A stretch of 64,000 bases of DNA from Hemileia vastatrix (taxonomy: Eukaryota > Basidiomycota > Pucciniomycetes > Pucciniales > Zaghouaniaceae), in the NCBI GenBank assembly GCA_030280995.1, contig JASXTE010000015.1, forward strand, positions 24,918,501 through 24,982,500. The letters run 5' to 3'. Shown here piece after piece: positions 58,970 to 64,000 of the stretch (its first letter is position 1; each line of letters starts with the position of its first letter). Under the pieces are notes generated by a model that had not been told where the DNA came from, made no database searches, and saw only the letters and a list, made by a program, of their open reading frames with translations. The position numbers and the translations under genes are program-made.

Positions 58970-59395
58970 TGTTGGTTTCCACCCCTTAATTCAATAAAAT
59001 GCAGGGGTAATTATTGCCAAGTTTTCAAATCTGACATGTAAAAATTTTTGACTTGTAAAAATTTTGGTGATACCCACCCCTTACTTCAATAAAATGCAAG
59101 GGGGGGTTATTGCCAAATTTTCAAATATGACTTGGAAATTTTTGACTTGAAATTTTGGTGATACCTGTCCCTTACTTCAATAAAATGCAGGGGGGAGTAT
59201 TGCCATAATTTCTTATAAGACTTGAAAAATTTTTGACTTGAAAGAATTTTGGTGATACCTGTAAAATGCAGGGGGTAGTAATGCCAAATTTTCACAAGAC
59301 TTTTAAGATTCTTGACTTGATAGAATTTTGGTGAGACCCACCCCTTACTTCAAAAAAATGAAGGGGGGATTGGAAAATTCTCAAATGAGACATAA
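58970..59395. repeat. tandem array of five hairpin units (~85-90 bp)
   Basis: Units carry TTTTGGTGATACCCACCCCT ... AGGGGGG.TATTGCCAAATTTTC, whose arms are complementary (TTTGGTGATACC / GGTATTGCCAAA), spaced by TTGACTT linkers. Starts near 58975, 59065, 59150, 59245 and 59325. It lies exactly between the convergent 3' ends of the third gene and the Myb-like gene. Other copies have one or two units at the same place. Confidence 0.8.
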
Positions 59396-59559
59396 AAACT
59401 TTATTTAAAAAAGAATTTATAAAATTAAAATTCAAAAATTCAACTAATGATGGATAGATTAATAAATTACAGGAAAGTATTGTAAAATTTTATGTACAAA
59501 TAATTATGAATAGTTGAAGTATGAAAGAAATAAAACAAACTATTCATTAAAAATTTTTA

Positions 59560-62439
59560 TTAAATTTTCAATTTCCTCATATTATTTATTGGCTTCAACA
59601 CATTCCATTAAAAAATTTTTCTTCTTTGAATTTTCTTTGAGATCATGCTTAAATTTCATCTGTTCCATTAAGTTTTGATACTTGAGTGTTTTCTCCTCTT
59701 TCTTTGATTTTTTAATATTAAGAGTTAGCTCAAATTTATTCTACTCCATGTCTTGTGCCCTATCATCCTTCCGTAAAGTTAGTTCATACTTCCTTTCCTC
59801 CAGGACTTGTGCCTTATCATCTTTCCATAAAGAGTATTCCAACTTCCTCTCTTCCAAATCATGTACCCTGTCATCCCTCCTTAAAGAGAGCTCATATTTT
59901 AACTTTTCAAACTTTAGAGTCTCTTTAGCAACTTCCACTTTTTCTAGAGTGATAATAAATATTAAAAAAAAGTAGAAGAAAAGCAGAGTAAAGTATTATG
60001 AGGTATGGTATCACTTACCAGCATCACGTTTCTCCAAAAATTCTTCAATTGAAGAAAAAAGGGTTTGAGATGAAGAATCACTTTTTCTTCTTCTTTGAGA
60101 GTGGAAATTTAGACTACTTGAAATTTCTTTTACTTTTTGTTCAAGGTCACATTTTTCTCCTCATCATTGTTGCTGGCTACTGAGTCAGTTGATTGTGGCT
60201 CCTGAATTTATTCTTCAGACTTTTTAGAAATAATAAAATGTAAATAAAAAAAGAACTGGTAAGATAAAAGAAAAACAACATACCTGAGTTAGATAAGGTT
60301 AATTTATATTGCCATAAGGATATATTAAAAATATATCTTGATTTGTTGAAGTTAAATGAAGGGAGGCTTGAGTAGAAGAAGAAGGAAAAAGATTTACTTT
60401 GACATCATGTTCAGAGATATCATCTTCTCCATCCAACATGTTTGCAGGATTAATGTTGGCTTGATTGCCAAAGATAGAATCTGTCAGCCTGTATATCTCC
60501 AGGACTGAGTAAAAAGTGATTATAAGTTATGTTAAACACATGAACTATACATGGGACTAATAAATAAGAGTACACAAATAGTATACATAAGTAAAATTAT
60601 GATAATACACAAAAAATGCCATTATAACACCTTATATACACGCATATATCCACCTTTTATAGGTCTTATGTACTTAATATTAAGTTGGAATATGTTAGGG
60701 TAATCTTAAGAACCTTAAGTATAAGGCTACATAACTTTTAAGTACACTTAAAGCTGTTATATTCATTGTTTTATGCTAAAAACAAGAAATGCGCTTGATT
60801 TCACTTAAAAGTTGACTATATGCGCTATAAAATTGAGAATATCAAAATTGCGCTTTGACAGATCAATTGGGCTCATTTAGAACTATTGATTTGGCTATTT
60901 AAATGCATAAAAATAACACTTTTCAAATTTGGTGTTTTTTATGCCAGAAATGGCTTCTGTGTACTGGCCACATACTGCCTGCTTTTTTCCCGTGTGAATA
61001 GCTTCATTTTTAGCAAAGTTAGCTTTTTCACACTATAATTACCCCACATTCTACGCCCACTGTGGGGAAACACACTAAAATAGGCGACAGGCGCTTATTT
61101 AGTGTCCTAGCTTAATTAATAATGCATTGACCCTGTTTATATGCACTAATTTCATTAATAACCTCACTCTTGGCACTTTATTTCATCACCACGCTTAAAT
61201 TCGCCTAATTTTAGTCAAGGATTTACCCGTGCAAGAGCCTGCCAAGAACTGCATGTAGTTACCCCACATCTCACGCTCTTTTTTAAGTTTTTGGGTGGTT
61301 TCTCAGTCAATTTTGGTTATTTTTGAATGGGAATTTCACGTAGTATAATGTCAGGATTAGCCCCATTATTTCTACAGTCAATCCCCCTTATTATTAAGCT
61401 ATTATTAACCTTAAAAAGTCTCCTTTAGTCCTTAATATTATTGTTTTATACGCATATACTCTCTTTTTGTCTTTTCTTTAATTTTGATGGATTTCCCTTA
61501 TTATTTCAGGATTTTGGCGGTTATTACTCTTCTAATTATGTCATGGGTCACTGGGAATGTTGATGGGAATGTCTATTAGTTGTTTAGAGGCGTTATTAAC
61601 TGTGTATTGGGTGGTACATCAAGGGAATCATTGGGGAACTCAGTGTGTATAAAAGGAGGAGGTTTTTGGGTTGTATTTCTTCATTCTTTATCATTACAAT
61701 TTAACCAATATAACCAAACCAATTACAATACATATCAATTAGTACTTTTATAAGACTTTTGAATAGTATCTGAATTTATATAATCTATTTTTCTACCAAC
61801 TATAAAGATTGTAAGCCATATATAAGAATAGTGAGAATTATATTACTGAGACCTTTATATTTGATTATATTTTACAACTTAGTGGATTAGAACTAAAGTA
61901 TTCATATAGGACCATTAAAATCTTCTAGACAACTGACTATTCAAGCTAGTTCACGTCCTTGTACTTGACCTTAGCCTGACAGAATCCATCTCGTTATTGT
62001 AAGGACATAAAGAGTCAAGTTTATCATCTATAGTTCTGATGCACTTACTGATATCAAGGTCAGTAATACCAAAACCAGTGGAAGATGAAAAAGTCTTAGC
62101 CTTCTTGTATTTGGCTTGATAGTTCTTGAAGCATTCAGACATCTGTTTAGGAAAAATATTAATCCTTCCATTTGTCTTATTTCATAATTCATTGGCCATT
62201 AGAAGATATCCATTGATGTTTGATGCAGGGGGCTTTCCTACTTTAGTTTCATTCTCAGTACCATAACAAGAATCATAATTACTTTTAGTTTTCAGCCAGT
62301 TTATAAGTATGAGATGATCACCTTTTTTTAGTTGAACAGTCTTTGATTTCTCAGATAAGTGGGGGAAAGAGGGGGTAATGGGACTTGAAGAAAATCTGGG
62401 GGATGGCTGCCTTTGAGAAGATCTATGATGATGAGGCAT
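59560..62439 (-). pseudogene. Myb/SANT-like protein of Hb-4, split by solo LTR S4
   Basis: ATG at 62439-62437 (MPHHHRSSQRQPSP). The Myb/SANT-like domain is intact (DHLILINWLKTKSNYDSC ... MSECFKNYQAKYKKAK), then STGFGITDLDISK to 61982. After S4 it continues at 60481 (FGNQANINPANMLDGEDDIS), then an intron-like gap and the coiled coil at 59950-59640 built of three ~20-residue repeats (core KYELSLRRDDRVHDLEERK). The only stop in the first exon is the TGA shared with Hb-2 and Hb-3 (after MANEL). By family it binds DNA and recruits the DDE transposase to the element ends. Confidence 0.75.
60482..61981 (+). mobile_element. solo LTR S4 (TGTCAGCC family, 1,500 bp)
   Basis: TGTCAGCCTGTATATCTCC at 60482; ends CTTAGCCTGACA at 61981; flanked by GAATC (60477-60481, 61982-61986). 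Removing it restores the Myb-like gene. TATA box GTGTATAAAAGGAGG near 61645; CTTCTAGACAACTG near 61922. It has extra sequence relative to the other LTRs, with repeated TGCGC and AGTT motifs. Confidence 0.9.
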
Positions 62440-62651
62440 GTTGAGATATTTGAAGATGAAAAGGAGAAGAAATAAACAGATGAGATAGGGAGGGGTTTTG
62501 AAAGGAGAGAATTAATAGACAGGATGGGTGTCAAGGGGTCTTTTTGGTCTAGAAGATTTTACGGCAGTGAAGGGGATAACTCAAGAATTTAAATAAAGGC
62601 ACATAGTTTTTATCTTATATGTTTTATTACTCAATTAAAAGGTATGAATTA

Positions 62652-62885
62652 CCACGCAATATGGGGGGGGACTTGTTAGCAAGTCCGCAAACTTGGACTC
62701 AAATTCACCACAGATTGAACACACATTGAGCTATTGAAAAAGGAACCATACAATCAGGAATGAACACCACTCAGTAGAACAGTTTTAGGTGGGTATTCAA
62801 GTAGAGTTCAATATGAGTTCAGGATGAGTTCGGTCTGAGTTCAGGTTGGGGACTTGCTAGCAAGTCCACCCCCTATATTGCGTAG
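62652..62885. mobile_element. CACTA-like MITE copy 2 (234 bp)
   Basis: Ends CCACGCAATATGGGGGG and, inverted, CTACGCAATATAGGGGG; TTA duplication at 62649-62651 and 62886-62888. Same GGACTTGYTAGCAAGTCC palindromes and GAGTTC repeats as copy 1. Confidence 0.8.
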
Positions 62886-62932
62886 TTAATGGATTATTAT
62901 TATTACGTTGTGGTTTTAGAATTGCGCTATTA

Positions 62933-63614
62933 GGGGGTATCAATGTTCAGGGATCCGCAATTAATTTAATTGCAGATAAAAATCCTTATACCCCAATTAT
63001 CTTCCACAATGATTTTTGCTAATAATTGGGTTATTAGACACTTTATGTTTGAATGTTCACCTCTTATCTGACATTTTTCTACTCAATTTTTCATAACCAC
63101 ACATTGGACAACTTTCTGTCATAACCACATCTTGGCCTACTTTCATTCATAACATCTGCAATTATATTTCATGTGACTTGCATACAAATCAATCATGGAT
63201 GTGATGAGTTTGGGATCAGGAATTAGGAATGAAAATTGGGGTATAAGAGGCGGGATAATGCATTATTGTGGATTCCTTATCCAGTAGCCCCAGGGCTAGT
63301 GGATAAGAATCTTCCACAATTAATAATGTCTGATCCTGGGAAAAAAAATTCTGATCCCTTATTGCGGATCCCTGAACATTGATACCCCCTATTCATAATA
63401 TCTACAATTATATGTCATGTGACTTGCATACAAATCAATCATGGATGTGATGAGTTTGAGATCAGGAATTAGGAATGGAAATTGGGGTATAGGAGGCAGG
63501 ATGATGCATTATTGTGGATTCCTTATCCACTAGCCCTGGGGCTAGTGGATAAGAATCTTCTGCAATTAATAATTTCTGATCCCTAATTGCAGATCCCTGA
63601 ACATTGATACCCCC
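62933..63614. mobile_element. Harbinger miniature Hb-m2 with duplicated right end
   Basis: Left end GGGGGTATCAATGTTCAGGG at 62933 with the left subterminal region of the family, fused at about 63150 to the right subterminal region, ending ...GATACCCCC at 63389. The right ~225 bp is then repeated (63392-63614), ending in a second terminal repeat. Each right part has its own palindrome (63276-63306 and 63522-63553). It is an internal-deletion derivative of Hb elements. Confidence 0.85.
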
Positions 63615-64000
63615 TATTGTAAATATTAAAGCAATAGAAGTAGTAACAAATTATAAGATTTGATTTTATATAATAAAATTGTAGGTGGTAAAGGAATGAG
63701 GAAAAACAACCAAAATGGGAGGCCTTATATAGGCAAAAAGGAGAGAAACCACAAATTTAAAAATTCTATATACAGGAGTATGAGAGAAGAGAATATTTGA
63801 GAATAAAATATTGCAAATATTAAGGTTGGTCTATAAAGAATGTATCAATATACTGTATTTACTATTTATGCCAAATTATTTGATTTATTTCAAAGATCCT
63901 GTAAATGTCACCTTTAAATAAATTTGAATTTTTTTCTTTAGTATTGATATATTTTTATTTCACCTCTCACCTGTCATGAGGACGTTTTTAGGGAATAAAA

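Larger units (their letters stand above)
53392..62528 (-). mobile_element. Harbinger-type transposon Hb-4 (full set of genes, inserted in Hb-3)
   Basis: Right terminal repeat GGGGGTATCAAAGTTGAGGG at 53392, after TTA. Contains the DDE gene with core (+), a GC-rich block, the third gene (+, split by S3), a hairpin array, and the Myb-like gene (-, split by S4). The left end is cut at 62528 by LTR S5. Without S3 and S4 about 6.5 kb is visible. It is the only copy that retains the transposase core, so it represents the autonomous form of the family, although it now has stops. Confidence 0.85.
62529..64000 (-). mobile_element. LTR S5 (TGTCAGCC family, minus strand), truncated by window edge
   Basis: Begins TGTCAAGGGGTCTTTTTGGT followed by CTAGAAGA, the inverted equivalent of the S2 left end. 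An inverted TATA promoter (GCCTTATATAGGC) lies near 63720. ATGGG (62524-62528) would be its target duplication. Whether it is a solo LTR or a full element cannot be told. It carries a CACTA-like MITE and a Harbinger miniature. Confidence 0.7.

Noticed and set aside
1..64000. CRISPR arrays, rRNA, tRNA or prokaryotic operons
   Set aside because: No regularly spaced short repeats with unique spacers, no recognisable rRNA or cloverleaf sequence, and introns plus fungal gene families show a eukaryotic genome.

Overview
This is a eukaryotic, AT-rich, gene-poor and repeat-dominated window, most likely from a rust fungus (Pucciniales, Basidiomycota). This is inference. The grounds are short GT-AG introns, a fungal heme-thiolate peroxygenase, Ty3/Gypsy chromoviruses whose gag and chromodomain look like rust fungus elements, and PIF/Harbinger-type DNA transposons with a Myb/SANT-like companion gene of a kind common in rust genomes. 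I saw no rRNA, tRNA, CRISPR array or prokaryotic operon.

Layout. 1-530: left end of a Harbinger-type transposon (Hb-0). 531-9150: the only substantial host stretch. It holds a five-exon peroxygenase gene (3439-4825), a 972 bp MULE-like element with long inverted ends (1343-2314), a 148 bp-offset direct duplication (6134-6401) and a 197 bp Harbinger MITE (8426-8622). 9151-15737 and 15743-20695: two Harbinger-type copies (Hb-1, Hb-2) lying five bases apart. Hb-1 carries two solo LTRs. 20824-53391: a third copy (Hb-3) split by a 27.9 kb minus-strand chromovirus (G1, 21552-49486). G1 is itself split by two plus-strand Gypsy elements (A, 25061-35739; B, 37931-46775), and A contains a minus-strand solo LTR (28640-29896). 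53392-62528: a fourth Harbinger-type copy (Hb-4), inserted in the left end of Hb-3 and the only one that keeps the transposase core. It is interrupted by two solo LTRs and cut at 62529 by another minus-strand LTR that runs off the window and carries two MITEs.

Most insertions are fixed by target-site duplications readable in the sequence: ATACT for G1, GTATT for A, ATTCT for B, and AGTAT, ATTCT, GAATC and ATTGT for solo LTRs. The order of events can therefore be read directly. B has nearly identical LTRs and only two nonsense codons in its main frame, so it is the youngest full element.

The Harbinger-type family has three genes, not the usual two: a Myb/SANT-like protein with a repeat-built coiled coil, a DDE transposase, and a convergent third gene of unknown function. 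Hb-1, Hb-2 and Hb-3 share a deletion of the DDE core, so they look like one non-autonomous lineage. The most unusual gene is antisense to G1, between its chromodomain and 3' LTR. It encodes a protein with a perfect Zn(II)2Cys6 spacing, the signature of fungal GAL4-type transcription factors. A and B share an overlapping coiled-coil ORF1 with candidate -1 slippery heptamers at the aligned position.
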